The notes under the pieces were generated by a model. The model worked only from the letters and a program-made list of their open reading frames with translations, had not been told where the DNA came from and did not search any database. The translations under genes and the position numbers were made by a program. DNA of 64,000 bases from UBA4971 sp029551185 (lineage in GTDB: Bacteria; Bacillota; SHA-98; UBA4971), in assembly GCA_035593725.1 (NCBI GenBank), contig DAOSZN010000003.1, positions 1-64,000 on the forward strand, in the 5' to 3' direction. How positions within the stretch are numbered: position 1 is the first letter of the stretch; the number at the start of each line of letters is the position of its first letter. This document shows, one piece after another, positions 40,500 through 50,001 of the stretch.

Positions 40500-43219
40500 T
40501 TCTCCGCTCACTTACCGTTTCCGGGCTGCGCTGTTTTAGAAATCCCATAGAGCTTAAAGATTTCAGTGAAGGCATAAACATCATCTACGGACCGAACGAG
40601 TCAGGGAAATCCACACTCGTTACAGGACTCGCTCTGGCATTTTTGAATCGTCATGATATGACCGGTGATGCCATAGAGGCGTTCCGCCCTTGGGGGACTT
40701 CTCTCAGCCCTCTTATTCGTACTGAATTCATGTTCGGAGATAAGCGATATTGCTTAGAAAAAGGCTTTCTCGACAATGCAAGAAGCGTTCTCTCTGAATG
40801 GGACGGCATTCGCTACCAACGCCTTGACGAGGGAAAAGCGGCTGATGATAAGGTACGGCGGATGATGCAAGCGGAATTTTCAGGAAGGGGACTGTCTAAA
40901 AATACACAATGGGGTCTTGCGCATCTTCTTTGGATGCCACAGGGTACAGACCGCTTCAGCAGCCCCTCCCTTGCCGAACCCGGCGTCGAGGATTATTTCC
41001 GCCAAGCCATGGGCGCTACAATCTTCAGTAAAAAGGATGACAAGCTACTCGGCTTAATCAGCAAGAGATATGCGGATATCTTTACTCCTAAAACAGGAGA
41101 CTTTAAAGCAAATTCAGAGGTGAGTCTTGCCAAACAGAAAGTTGCAGCTGCCAAAGATCAATTAGATAGAGCCCTCCGCGACTTGGAAGCAATACGGGAG
41201 GCAGAAAGTGACCTCCTGTTACACGATTCCCGCCTCGCCGAACTTGAGACTCGGTCCGCCAACCTGAAGCAGGAAAGGCAGAATCTCACAGGCCAACTTG
41301 AGCGTATCAGGGACCTCAAATCCGAGCGGGATACAATGAAGGCCAGGTTGCAAACTGCCACTCAAGCATGGGAGACCGTGAAAAAGGAGTGGCAGCAAGT
41401 TTCGAATCTTAAGAAAACGATAGCGGATACAAGATTAGAAATAGCCCGGAAGGAAAAGGCTGTCATTCCGCTCAAGGCTGACCTTGATAAGGTGTCGAAA
41501 GAGCTTGACTCCAAGCGCGCCATTGAGAAAGACCTTGAAAAAGGCATCAAAGAAACCAATAAGGATTTTCAGAAAGCCAACGACCTGGAGCAAGCAAAGA
41601 ATCGTCTGGAATCCACGAGGAATCTTGCAGCACAGGTCAAGTCAGCCCAGGATTTGACCAAGAAAATATCGGACCTCGAAAAAGAACTAAGCAAGCAACC
41701 TTGTCCCGGTATCACTGATGTGAAATCCGCTGAGGATTCAAAATCCCGCATAGACGCAAGGGAGGCCGAGGCACGTGCGCAGGGGCTCGCTATAGATGTC
41801 ACAGCCTACACAGACTTCGACATGATTGTAAGTACATCCGAAGATGAGAAGACTTACACAATCCGTCCTAGCGAACCCTTATCCCTCGTGTCTGCTGACA
41901 GGATGACCTTAGATATACGCGGACTCGGGCGAATTGAAATCAAGTCAGGCTCTACTGATGTGAAGAGGCTCCTGGAGCAGATTTCAACAGAGAAGAGAGC
42001 GCTCAAAGAGATCTTGGACAGGTACGGGGTGGAGACCCTATCTGACCTTAAGGAACGCTACAATTGGGGAGTCCGCCAAGATTTGCAGCTTAACACCTTA
42101 AGAGACAATCTTAAAACTACCTTAGGCTCAGGAAACACCCTGAGGCTTCTTGAATCCCAGCTTCAAAAGGAAGAGACAACTCTCCGGGAACAGTGTTTGA
42201 GACTGGGTATCTCGCAAGAAGAATTGGCTGAAGCTGAGACGCCTGATGTTGACCTCCTCAAGAACCGTCTTGATGGCTTAAATAAGCAGCGGGATGATTT
42301 GGGAAGAGAAATACTTGAGTTAGACAAGCTGGAGCAGAGTCTTTCTAAACAAGTCGCAAAACTGGAGCAAGAAATCAGTAACCTTCGAACCTCAGCTGAA
42401 ATATCTTCCGGTGAACTCAAGAGGCGCCTTGAATCCTATGACAACAACGAAGAAAAGCTAAACTCTGCTTTGACTGAGAAGGAAGAGGGTAAGAACTGTA
42501 TAGAAAAGCACTTGGCGGAGCTGGAGCGGCAGATTCCGAAAAACGCAGCTGAAATCGAGCGGAACGCCATTCGGCTTGAGCAAAAGATAAAGGAAATCGA
42601 TGAGGAAACGATACCCGGACTTCGCGATAAGCGGGCTGTCCTCAGAGGTAAACTGGACGAAGCAGGTAACCGTGGATTATACAGCGAGGCAGTCCAATGT
42701 GAAGAGGCTCTTAAGATCGCTGAGAGCAACCAGGCAATTGCCCTACGGAAGGCCCAAGGGATACGGCTTCTCCAATACCTGGGTCGCACTAGGAAAGATC
42801 AGTTGCTTGACTCCCTGACTGAGCCCATCCGGGACGAGGCGACAAGGATATTCCGGATAATTACAGGCTCGCCGGAACGATCTCTTGAACTCTCCTCTGA
42901 CCTCTCACTTTCGGGCATAAAGATCGATCAAGAAGACTCCGAAACCATCGGACCTATATGGGACTTTTCCATAGGCACTCAAGAACAACTCATGATGTCT
43001 GTCAGGTTAGCGCTGGGACATTTTCTCGGACAGGTAGAACGGCAACTCGTGGTGCTGGATGACCCTCTTGTAAACACTGATCCCCACAGGCTCGAACGAA
43101 TCTTGGATCTCCTCGAAGCTGCATCAAAGACACTTCAGATCATAATCCTTACCTGTCATATAGACAGGTACGAAGGCATCTTAGGCAAGAGATTTAACAT
43201 TACGGAGGCGACCCTTTAA
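40496..43219 (+). CDS. SbcC/Rad50-like ATPase (YhaN type) with altered hook region
   Basis: 907 residues: N-terminal Walker A GPNESGKST (about residue 34), two long coiled-coil stretches, and a C-terminal ABC signature (FSIGTQEQLMMSVRLAL) with Walker B VVLDDPLVNTD. The usual zinc hook CxxC is absent. At the centre there is a single Cys in QPCPGI, followed by a roughly 70-residue beta-rich insert (KTYTIRPSEPLSLVSADRM, DIRGLGRIEIKSG). Dimerisation of the arms must therefore work differently. It is paired with the SbcD-like nuclease. Confidence 0.87.
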   Translation: MILRSLTVSGLRCFRNPIELKDFSEGINIIYGPNESGKSTLVTGLALAFLNRHDMTGDAIEAFRPWGTSLSPLIRTEFMFGDKRYCLEKGFLDNARSVLSEWDGIRYQRLDEGKAADDKVRRMMQAEFSGRGLSKNTQWGLAHLLWMPQGTDRFSSPSLAEPGVEDYFRQAMGATIFSKKDDKLLGLISKRYADIFTPKTGDFKANSEVSLAKQKVAAAKDQLDRALRDLEAIREAESDLLLHDSRLAELETRSANLKQERQNLTGQLERIRDLKSERDTMKARLQTATQAWETVKKEWQQVSNLKKTIADTRLEIARKEKAVIPLKADLDKVSKELDSKRAIEKDLEKGIKETNKDFQKANDLEQAKNRLESTRNLAAQVKSAQDLTKKISDLEKELSKQPCPGITDVKSAEDSKSRIDAREAEARAQGLAIDVTAYTDFDMIVSTSEDEKTYTIRPSEPLSLVSADRMTLDIRGLGRIEIKSGSTDVKRLLEQISTEKRALKEILDRYGVETLSDLKERYNWGVRQDLQLNTLRDNLKTTLGSGNTLRLLESQLQKEETTLREQCLRLGISQEELAEAETPDVDLLKNRLDGLNKQRDDLGREILELDKLEQSLSKQVAKLEQEISNLRTSAEISSGELKRRLESYDNNEEKLNSALTEKEEGKNCIEKHLAELERQIPKNAAEIERNAIRLEQKIKEIDEETIPGLRDKRAVLRGKLDEAGNRGLYSEAVQCEEALKIAESNQAIALRKAQGIRLLQYLGRTRKDQLLDSLTEPIRDEATRIFRIITGSPERSLELSSDLSLSGIKIDQEDSETIGPIWDFSIGTQEQLMMSVRLALGHFLGQVERQLVVLDDPLVNTDPHRLERILDLLEAASKTLQIIILTCHIDRYEGILGKRFNITEATL

Positions 43220-43229
43220 CAGGGTCGCC
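43207..43229 (+). terminator. Hairpin overlapping the SbcC stop codon
   Basis: GGCGACCCT-TTAAC-AGGGTCGCC: perfect nine-base stem with the TAA stop in the loop. The following tract (CCTGCGACATCTTCTTTT) is only moderately T-rich, so termination is plausible but weak. Confidence 0.45.
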
Positions 43230-43286
43230 CCTGCGACATCTTCTTTTGAAACCTTCACAAAACATTGACTTTATCCCCACAAATTC

Positions 43287-43313
43287 TTGACAACCTCTTC
43301 GTTAATATATAAC
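43287..43313 (+). promoter_or_regulatory. Candidate promoter of the TolC/MacAB operon
   Basis: A consensus TTGACA (43287-43292) is followed after 15 bases by TATAAC (43308-43313). The spacer is short, so activity may depend on a MerR-like twist or the boxes may be slightly misassigned. Confidence 0.35.
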
Positions 43314-43424
43314 AGTGCGACCAAAACGAGGAAACAAACCGGAGAGCCTTTACCGGCAGACTTAAAACCATATTCAGCTCGTGTCAATAGAAGGTTTTGC
43401 GTATTGAAGGAGGGACCATTAGGG

Positions 43425-44567
43425 ATGTCAACGCAGAGACGTCCGAATCCGCCGTGGTTACGCAAGATAATAGCGACTGCATGTGCGCTGGCGATTATAA
43501 CAATATCTCCTACGACAACAGCGTTTTCTTTCTCTGCATCGGCAAGTGCTACAAAATTAGAACCGCAAGGGATAGAAGTAAGCCTTGAAGAATGTCGTAG
43601 TCTTGCACTGGAACACAGCGCCAGCATGCTTCTGGCCGAAAGCGCAGTAGAAGATGCTAAGCTGTCCTTAGAGCAAACAGAAGCCACAAACCTCACAAAA
43701 CCATCTCCCACATCACTTTACCAAGCCAAGATGAGTCTTGAATCCGCCTCTAAAAACCTGGAAATAACTAAGCAGGACGTGATCTTAAGTACAGATCAGC
43801 TTTATTACTCGCTTCTCAGAGCGGAACACTTAGTATCCATCTCGGAACAGGCTCTTGCCCTTGCTGAAAGGCAATTTGAGATAGCAGTGGCCAAAGAAAC
43901 AGTGGGCATGGCCACAAAGCTTGATATTATGAGAGCGGAAAACCAGACTGCTTCAGCACGCAACAGTCTTCAAAGCGCTATTCTAAGCAGAGACCTTGCA
44001 ATGGTCACGCTAAACCAAGCTATCGGGTTTGACTCGGAGACAATTCTTTCTCTGCGCGATGAGTTTTCCTATGAAAAAACTGGGGAACCGGATCTTAACG
44101 CCTCGATAGAGTTGGCTTTAGCGAATCGGGTTGAGATGGCTCAGGCGCGATCAGCAGTGGAGATTGCGGACATGAATGTAAAACTTTTGGATAACAACTT
44201 TACACCCAGATTGACATATGAACGCGCCAAGCTCGCAGCAGCCGATGCCAGGGTTAAGTTTGCCGAGCAACAGAGTAAAATAGCTCTCGCAGTCCGCCAA
44301 GCTTATGTAGCCCTCAAACAAGCAGAGGCCAAAGTGGAACTTGCCGGATCCAAAGTCAGCGAGGCACGCGAAAACCTACGTATAACCCAACTTCTCTTCG
44401 AAGCGGACATGGCTACAAACGTGGAAGTCCTGTCTGCGCAAAACCAGTATACCCAAAGTCAAATAGACGCAATTCAGGCCATATACGACTATAACATAAC
44501 AAGATCGCAGTTTAAGCGCGCTATCGGTGATACGGCCGGACTTCCCGGAGGTGTCTCTGAGCCATGA
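43425..44567 (+). CDS. TolC-family outer-membrane efflux protein (first copy)
   Basis: 380 residues from the ATG at 43425, with an N-terminal signal sequence (KIIATACALAIITISPTTTA). Two internal halves of long helical repeats follow, typical of TolC (VSLEECRSLALEHSASMLLA; VGMATKLDIMRAENQTASA; ADMATNVEVLSAQNQYTQSQ). It is shorter than E. coli TolC and has little obvious beta-barrel sequence between the helices. It overlaps the next TolC gene by four bases. TolC proteins normally cross an outer membrane; in single-membrane Firmicutes their role is unclear. Confidence 0.82.
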   Translation: MSTQRRPNPPWLRKIIATACALAIITISPTTTAFSFSASASATKLEPQGIEVSLEECRSLALEHSASMLLAESAVEDAKLSLEQTEATNLTKPSPTSLYQAKMSLESASKNLEITKQDVILSTDQLYYSLLRAEHLVSISEQALALAERQFEIAVAKETVGMATKLDIMRAENQTASARNSLQSAILSRDLAMVTLNQAIGFDSETILSLRDEFSYEKTGEPDLNASIELALANRVEMAQARSAVEIADMNVKLLDNNFTPRLTYERAKLAAADARVKFAEQQSKIALAVRQAYVALKQAEAKVELAGSKVSEARENLRITQLLFEADMATNVEVLSAQNQYTQSQIDAIQAIYDYNITRSQFKRAIGDTAGLPGGVSEP

Positions 44568-46057
44568 GAAGACCACGAATTGCAAGCAAATCGCACGGTA
44601 TGCGTAAATCACAAGCTCGGATCTTTATCAAAGCCCTGGCCTTTTCATGTGCGCTTATCCTGGTCCTCCCATGGCAATCAGCCCTTGAGGCTTCCTCATG
44701 CGCCAAGCTCCATGAGTTGACGCTTGCCGACGCTCTTGAACTGGCTGTTTTGCAAAACCCTGAGATTGTCGCAGGAAATCAAGCCTTAGAACTCAGCGCG
44801 TCCAAGCTACGCGAAAGCTACGGAATGACGAAGCCAAAGATTACCCTCCAAGGATCCGGTTATGGGACGTCAACTTCCTTGTCTACCGGGGTTTCTACAT
44901 CTAGCTGCGGTTCATCAGTAAAAGTCACAATAAGTCAGTCTCTGCCAGGCGCTTTACCTGAACCGTTCAGCGTCGGATTGTCATCTGTTGAGCTTGCTGC
45001 CATTAATTTATATGAAACCGAACTTGACCTTGCCAAGACCAAGCAAAAAGTCCTGCTTGACACAATCACAGCTTACCTGAACGTCCTCAAATCAGAGCAG
45101 CTGAAAGACTCAAATGACAGCGCCTATGAAAAGGCGGCACGCCTTCTGGATGAGGTAGAGAGCAAGTTAGCCTTAGGTGTGGCAACTCAACTCGACCTCC
45201 TGAAAGCCCAAAATCAACTGGACCAGGTGACATTCAGCAGACAGAAAACAGATGATGACCTACGAGGCGCAATGCGTTCTTTAGCTCTCATATTGGGCCT
45301 GCCTCCTGAAACTCGGTTCCAACTGTCAGACGCTCTTGATGTGCCGGGATTATCCCAAATAGAAGAAGATGAGTATAGCCTCGAAGGACTCACAGCTATT
45401 GCCCTGGACAATCGTGTTGAAATCAAGCAGGCCGATTTATCGTATCAAAAAGTCAAAGCCTCACTGGAAACAACAAGGAGGTCTCTGAAGCCTTCTGTAA
45501 ACCTCTTCGCAAGCTACTCGCGTCCGGAAAACCCTTCCGTTTCCGCTTCCGCCTCACTTAACCTTGCATCAGGCGACGCCGGTTGGAAGGTGTCGTTAGA
45601 TAGCGGACAGTCAACTGAATCAGCTCCGGACAAAGGATTTATGCCGAAATCCACATCCACAATGGGTATTGACATATCCTTTGCCCTTTGGGACGGAGGA
45701 ACAGCAGATGAGAAACTTAAGCAGGCGGAGATAAACCTCAAAATGCAAGAGGCTGCCATAGAGCGTCAGAGACAGGCAATAGCGGAAGATGTGTATGTCG
45801 CCTTGACCGGACTAAAACAGACCCTCACAAGACTCCGGCTTGCCGAACAAGCTGTTCTTGAAGCTGAAGAACTCTTTGGTATAACAGAAGCCCGCTTTGA
45901 GGCAGGCGCAGGGGTGGCAGCTGAAGTTCTTGATGCTGCACAATCCCTGGCTGATTCAAGATCCGGGGTAGTTGAGGCCTTATTCGATTATTACCTGGCA
46001 CAAGCACGTCTCGCAAAAGCCATGGGCATACTTGGCATTCGGGGGTGGAAGGGATGA
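44564..46057 (+). CDS. TolC-family outer-membrane efflux protein (second copy)
   Basis: 497 residues with a signal sequence (ALAFSCALILVLPWQSAL) and a full TolC pattern: LTLADALELAVLQNPEI, a Ser/Gly-rich strand segment (GSGYGTSTSLSTGVS), helices ending LGVATQLDLLKAQNQL, a second strand segment (PSVSASASLNLASG) and GAGVAAEVLDAAQSLADSR. Unlike the first copy, it keeps both strand segments that would form the barrel. It is coupled by four-base overlaps to the first copy and to macA. Confidence 0.85.
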   Translation: MRRPRIASKSHGMRKSQARIFIKALAFSCALILVLPWQSALEASSCAKLHELTLADALELAVLQNPEIVAGNQALELSASKLRESYGMTKPKITLQGSGYGTSTSLSTGVSTSSCGSSVKVTISQSLPGALPEPFSVGLSSVELAAINLYETELDLAKTKQKVLLDTITAYLNVLKSEQLKDSNDSAYEKAARLLDEVESKLALGVATQLDLLKAQNQLDQVTFSRQKTDDDLRGAMRSLALILGLPPETRFQLSDALDVPGLSQIEEDEYSLEGLTAIALDNRVEIKQADLSYQKVKASLETTRRSLKPSVNLFASYSRPENPSVSASASLNLASGDAGWKVSLDSGQSTESAPDKGFMPKSTSTMGIDISFALWDGGTADEKLKQAEINLKMQEAAIERQRQAIAEDVYVALTGLKQTLTRLRLAEQAVLEAEELFGITEARFEAGAGVAAEVLDAAQSLADSRSGVVEALFDYYLAQARLAKAMGILGIRGWKG

Positions 46058-47619
46058 GAGGCAAAGGCACAGTAAATGCCGGGAACAAGAAGAGACAGTG
46101 GTGGATGCTCCTTGTAATCCTTGCTGTGTGCGCGGTAGCAGTGGCAGGATACGGGTTATCAAAGAGTATTTCGGAGCGCCGAAAAACCGCGGCATCCGAA
46201 GACTTGTATCAGCTTGTTCCGGTGGGACACGGCTCCGTAACTTTAAAGATTACGTCTTCCGGCACAGTAAAACCGGGGTCAGTCTATCAGGTTACACCTA
46301 AGCTCAACTCCACAATTAACGATATATTTGTGAAGCCCGGGGACATTGTAAGGAAAGGTCAACTCTTGGCAACTCTTGACAAAACAGACGTTTTGGAGCG
46401 CCTCCAAGAAGCCAAAGATAATCTGGCTATTGCTGAAGCTAAACTTCAAGAAGCGGAAAGCCAAGCCGACCTGGCGCCTGTCCAAGCCAGACTTCAGGTA
46501 GAGCAGGCAAGGGTCAACCTTCTGAATGCTGAGGCTAAGTTGGCCCAGCTTAAGGAGGGCGCCAAACCTCAAGACATAGATCAGGCTAAGACACAAGTCA
46601 GACAAGCACAACTTAGCTGTGAAAACGCGGAAAATGAATACAATCGGTACAAGATACTATTTGAGCAAGGAGCAGTAACCCGTCAACAGCTGGAAAACGC
46701 AGAGAATAAACATCTAACCGCAATTGAGTCTCTCAAAGCTCTGGAGCAGAAGTTGGATCTTCTCCTGGCAGAACCTGATCCGGCAGAGCTTGCTGCGGCC
46801 GAAGCGTCAGTGGCCCAGGCCGGAACAAACCTCCAAGTGGCAGAGGCAAATGAGGCATCCCTCAATACCAGGCAGCAGCTCCTCACAGCGAAAGCACAGG
46901 TGGCTCAGGCAAGAAATGCGGCTAGTGCAGCGGAACGCAACGTAATTCTTACGAACGTCGTATCACCTGTAGACGGGACGATAACCGAAGTCATAGCTCA
47001 GCCAGGGTTGACAGTAGGGCCGTCTAATACGCTTTTTGTGGTCACGGATCTCAAACACTTGAACGTCATAGCTAACGTTGATGAAACTGATGTCCATAGC
47101 GTTAAAGCAGGCCAAGCGGCAAATGTGAAGGTAGAATCGATTCCCGGAAGAGTATTCAAAGGAGTCATTGAAAGCGTCGCTGAGCAAGGCAAAGTCATCA
47201 GCAGCGTAGTGTACTTTGAAGTGACGGTGAAAGTCACCGATGACAGCGGAGCCCTGAAAGCCGGCATGACAGCGGATGTAGATATTATCACAGATGAGCG
47301 GTCCGATGTGCTCATCATTCCCAATTCAGCGCTGGAGAACTTCAGAGGATTCACAGCTGCCCGCGTACTTAACGAAAACGGGGAACCTTTCTTCAAACGT
47401 GTGGAACTTGGTATATCTGACGGGACAATAACAGAGGTTATTTCCGGGCTGGAAGCAGGTGAAATGGTGGCAATTCCCCATCCCGGCACAGGCGTCGCAC
47501 GCACGACCTCCGACAGGATTCAGGAAGGGGCGCGAAACCCGATGATGCAGTTTATTCCCGGCGGAGTCATGCCGGGTCCTGTTGAACCTGGCAGAAGCAG
47601 GTTCTCAGGTGAAAGGTAG
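46054..47619 (+). CDS. macA: MacA/HlyD-like periplasmic adaptor protein
   Basis: 521-residue membrane-fusion protein. One N-terminal membrane anchor (WWMLLVILAVCAVAVAGYGL) is followed by a biotinyl-lipoyl half-motif (INDIFVKPGDIVRKGQLLATLD), a long alpha-helical hairpin (residues about 110-290) and the second lipoyl half (VVSPVDGTITEVIAQPGLTV). A beta-barrel domain and membrane-proximal domain (SDVLIIPNSALENF) complete it. It links a MacB pump to TolC. The start at 46054 overlaps the TolC stop (ATGA); a GTG nine bases earlier is possible. Confidence 0.88.
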   Translation: MRGKGTVNAGNKKRQWWMLLVILAVCAVAVAGYGLSKSISERRKTAASEDLYQLVPVGHGSVTLKITSSGTVKPGSVYQVTPKLNSTINDIFVKPGDIVRKGQLLATLDKTDVLERLQEAKDNLAIAEAKLQEAESQADLAPVQARLQVEQARVNLLNAEAKLAQLKEGAKPQDIDQAKTQVRQAQLSCENAENEYNRYKILFEQGAVTRQQLENAENKHLTAIESLKALEQKLDLLLAEPDPAELAAAEASVAQAGTNLQVAEANEASLNTRQQLLTAKAQVAQARNAASAAERNVILTNVVSPVDGTITEVIAQPGLTVGPSNTLFVVTDLKHLNVIANVDETDVHSVKAGQAANVKVESIPGRVFKGVIESVAEQGKVISSVVYFEVTVKVTDDSGALKAGMTADVDIITDERSDVLIIPNSALENFRGFTAARVLNENGEPFFKRVELGISDGTITEVISGLEAGEMVAIPHPGTGVARTTSDRIQEGARNPMMQFIPGGVMPGPVEPGRSRFSGER

Positions 47620-47655
47620 ACTCGAAAAACAGCGTCTGTACGGGGTGACTTAAAC

Positions 47656-48420
47656 ATGATTGAAGTCAACGAATTGACAAAAATTTATAAAATCGGCGAC
47701 ATTGAGATTCCTGCCCTACGAGGAGTGTCCCTCTATGTTGACAAAGGTGAATTTGTTGCTGTCATGGGCCCTTCAGGCTCAGGCAAGACCACGTTCATGA
47801 ACATATTGGGATGCCTCGACCAGCCGACTGAAGGCTCATACCTCCTCGACAGTATCCAAGTGAGCGAAATGAGTGATAAAGAGCTTGCCCGTATACGAAA
47901 TCAACTGATTGGGTTTGTCTTTCAGACTTTTAACCTGCTGCCGAAGATGAGTGCAATTGCCAATGTGGAGCTGCCGTTAATTTACAGGGGTGTGCCAAAA
48001 CGGGTCCGAAGGCCTCTTGCTGTAAGCATGTTGGAGTTGGTAGGACTCGGGGACAGACTCCTCCATAAGCCTCTTGAACTCTCAGGTGGCCAACAACAAC
48101 GGGTGGCTATAGCAAGAAGTGTCATCACACACCCTAAGATTATCCTTGCAGACGAGCCTACAGGCAATCTTGACACGAAATCCGGCAGGGAAATAATGGC
48201 CATATTTCAGGCATTGAATGACAGTGGAATTACTGTGATTATAGTCACCCATAACGCTGATATTGCCCAATACGCTAAGAGAATTGTGAGGTTTCTGGAC
48301 GGACGCATTGTAGCGGACGAGACTGTGTCCGTGCGGACAATAGCGGATCGGAACGAATCACTGAACAACCTAATCGCAGGGCTCCAAGACGAGGTCTCCG
48401 GGGAGGTGAAAGCAGGATGA
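47656..48420 (+). CDS. macB: MacB-type ABC transporter ATP-binding protein
   Basis: 254-residue LolD/MacB family ATPase. Walker A is MGPSGSGKTTFMNILGCLD, the signature is LSGGQQQRVAIAR, Walker B is IILADEPTGNLD and the switch His is in IVTHN. Q-loop FVFQTFNLLP is typical of the family. It powers mechanotransmission by the FtsX-like permease encoded next. In this operon ATPase and permease are separate polypeptides, unlike E. coli MacB. Confidence 0.93.
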   Translation: MIEVNELTKIYKIGDIEIPALRGVSLYVDKGEFVAVMGPSGSGKTTFMNILGCLDQPTEGSYLLDSIQVSEMSDKELARIRNQLIGFVFQTFNLLPKMSAIANVELPLIYRGVPKRVRRPLAVSMLELVGLGDRLLHKPLELSGGQQQRVAIARSVITHPKIILADEPTGNLDTKSGREIMAIFQALNDSGITVIIVTHNADIAQYAKRIVRFLDGRIVADETVSVRTIADRNESLNNLIAGLQDEVSGEVKAG

Positions 48421-49625
48421 ATCTACTGGAATGCATCAGTGTGGCACTGATAAGCGTTAGAAGCAATAAGATGCGGTCAGGCCTTACTATGCTGGGTGTA
48501 ATCATAGGAGTCGCTGCAGTCGTTATAATGGTCGCAATCGGCGAAGGCGCTAATCTCCAGGTTTCGTCGCAGATTCAGAGGCTTGGTTCAAATCTTCTCG
48601 TTATTACGCCAGGCAGGACAAGAGAACCCGGCGCACGCACCATGGGTGCATTCGGAAGTATGGATGTTCTAACCCTGGAGGATGTGGAAGCCATACGTGA
48701 CGAGTGTCCCTCTGTCCTTGCAGTTGCCCCTGAGATTTCAAGAGGAGTTACACTAAGGTACGGGACAGGGAGCATGCAAACCCAGCTTATAGCAACAACC
48801 CCTGAGTACCTGTCAGTGCGAGCCTTCAATGTCGCCGAAGGAACGTTTTTCACAAACGAAGATGTGCGTTCCGCTGCCAAAGTGGCTGTGGTGGGCCAGG
48901 GTATTGCAGATGGGCTTTCACCCGGGGAAAACCTAATAGGAAAAGAAATCAAAATCGGTGAAACACGTCTTTCGGTTATAGGTGTTATGGAAACGAAAGG
49001 TCAAAGCGGGATGATGAATATAGACGATACCGTTTATATTCCGATAACAACCGCTCAAAAGCGTATCCTCGGCACAAAATATGTCCGGACAATATACGCC
49101 CAGGCACGTAATGCAAAATCCATGAGTTCAGCAAATGATGAGATAGTATCAGTCTTAACTACGCGGCTCGGCAAGGCTGAAGCCTTCTCCGTAAGTAACC
49201 AGGCTGATGTCCTAGAGGCAGCTCAAGATGTTACTCGCGTGTTCACCATTCTTCTTGCCGGCATCGCCGGTGTATCGCTTCTCGTCGGCGGGATCGGGGT
49301 TATGAATATAATGCTTGTTTCTGTCACTGAACGAACAAGAGAGATTGGGCTGCGAAAATCTGTGGGTGCACGGATCACCGATATTCTATTGCAATTCCTC
49401 ATCGAATCCATTGTCCTAAGCGTCGTAGGAGGGGCAATAGGCATCATCGTGGGAATTGCCGGTTCGAAGCTCGCAGCCCGGGTTACAGGATGGCCCAGTG
49501 CCATCTCTGCTGTGTCGGTACTTATTCCTTTTGCCTTTGCCGTGGCTGTCGGGCTCTTCTTCGGCATATACCCGGCAAGCAGGGCAGCAAGACTAAATCC
49601 TGTAGAAGCCTTGCGTTACGAATGA
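48417..49625 (+). CDS. MacB-type ABC transporter permease (FtsX/MacB_PCD)
   Basis: 402 residues: an N-terminal membrane helix (SGLTMLGVIIGVAAVVIMVA), a large extracytoplasmic MacB_PCD domain (residues about 50-250) and three C-terminal helices of the FtsX domain (TILLAGIAGVSLLVGGIGVM, EIGLRKSVGARITDILLQFL, VLIPFAFAVAVGLFFGIYPA). It ends RAARLNPVEALRYE, the hallmark of the family. It overlaps the ATPase by four bases. Likely cargo: a peptide, lipid or antibiotic, not predictable. Confidence 0.93.
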   Translation: MNLLECISVALISVRSNKMRSGLTMLGVIIGVAAVVIMVAIGEGANLQVSSQIQRLGSNLLVITPGRTREPGARTMGAFGSMDVLTLEDVEAIRDECPSVLAVAPEISRGVTLRYGTGSMQTQLIATTPEYLSVRAFNVAEGTFFTNEDVRSAAKVAVVGQGIADGLSPGENLIGKEIKIGETRLSVIGVMETKGQSGMMNIDDTVYIPITTAQKRILGTKYVRTIYAQARNAKSMSSANDEIVSVLTTRLGKAEAFSVSNQADVLEAAQDVTRVFTILLAGIAGVSLLVGGIGVMNIMLVSVTERTREIGLRKSVGARITDILLQFLIESIVLSVVGGAIGIIVGIAGSKLAARVTGWPSAISAVSVLIPFAFAVAVGLFFGIYPASRAARLNPVEALRYE

Positions 49626-49717
49626 TTTGCCCGGCTTTACCCAAGTGACCGCCTGATTTTCACTCTTATCCAGAATAAAATGACCGGGAAACCCCCGGCC
49701 TTTCCGCTTCTTAATAG

Positions 49718-49793
49718 TGGCGCGCCCGGAGGGATTTGAACCCCCGGCTTTCTGATCCGAAGTCAGACGCTCTATCCACTGAGCTACGGGCGC
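49718..49793 (-). tRNA. tRNA-Arg(TCG)
   Basis: 76 nt including encoded CCA. Acceptor GCGCCCG/CGGGCGC; anticodon loop CTTCGGA gives TCG (codon CGA). A minus-strand promoter lies just upstream. Confidence 0.96.
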
Positions 49794-49806
49794 GCTTCGT
49801 AACTTG

Positions 49807-49835
49807 ATTCTACTTGGGCTTCAGCGTTTTGTCAA
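49807..49835 (-). promoter_or_regulatory. Promoter of tRNA-Arg(TCG)
   Basis: On the minus strand TTGACA (49830-49835), 17-base spacer, TAGAAT (49807-49812). The tRNA starts 13 bases after the -10 box, so transcription begins about 6-7 bases ahead of the mature 5' end. Confidence 0.75.
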
Positions 49836-50001
49836 TGCCGTAGAAGTCCTGTCTTGTTAGCTTGTGGTAATTTCATCCCATAGACAGTCCGAGAGAAGGT
49901 GTTTTATTACTGTTTGAAGAGGTTCTACTGTAAGCGTCACCCTTCACTCTAAACCTTGACTGCTTTGGCTCTGATTCTCACTGTAAGCCTTCTTATTAGG
50001 T

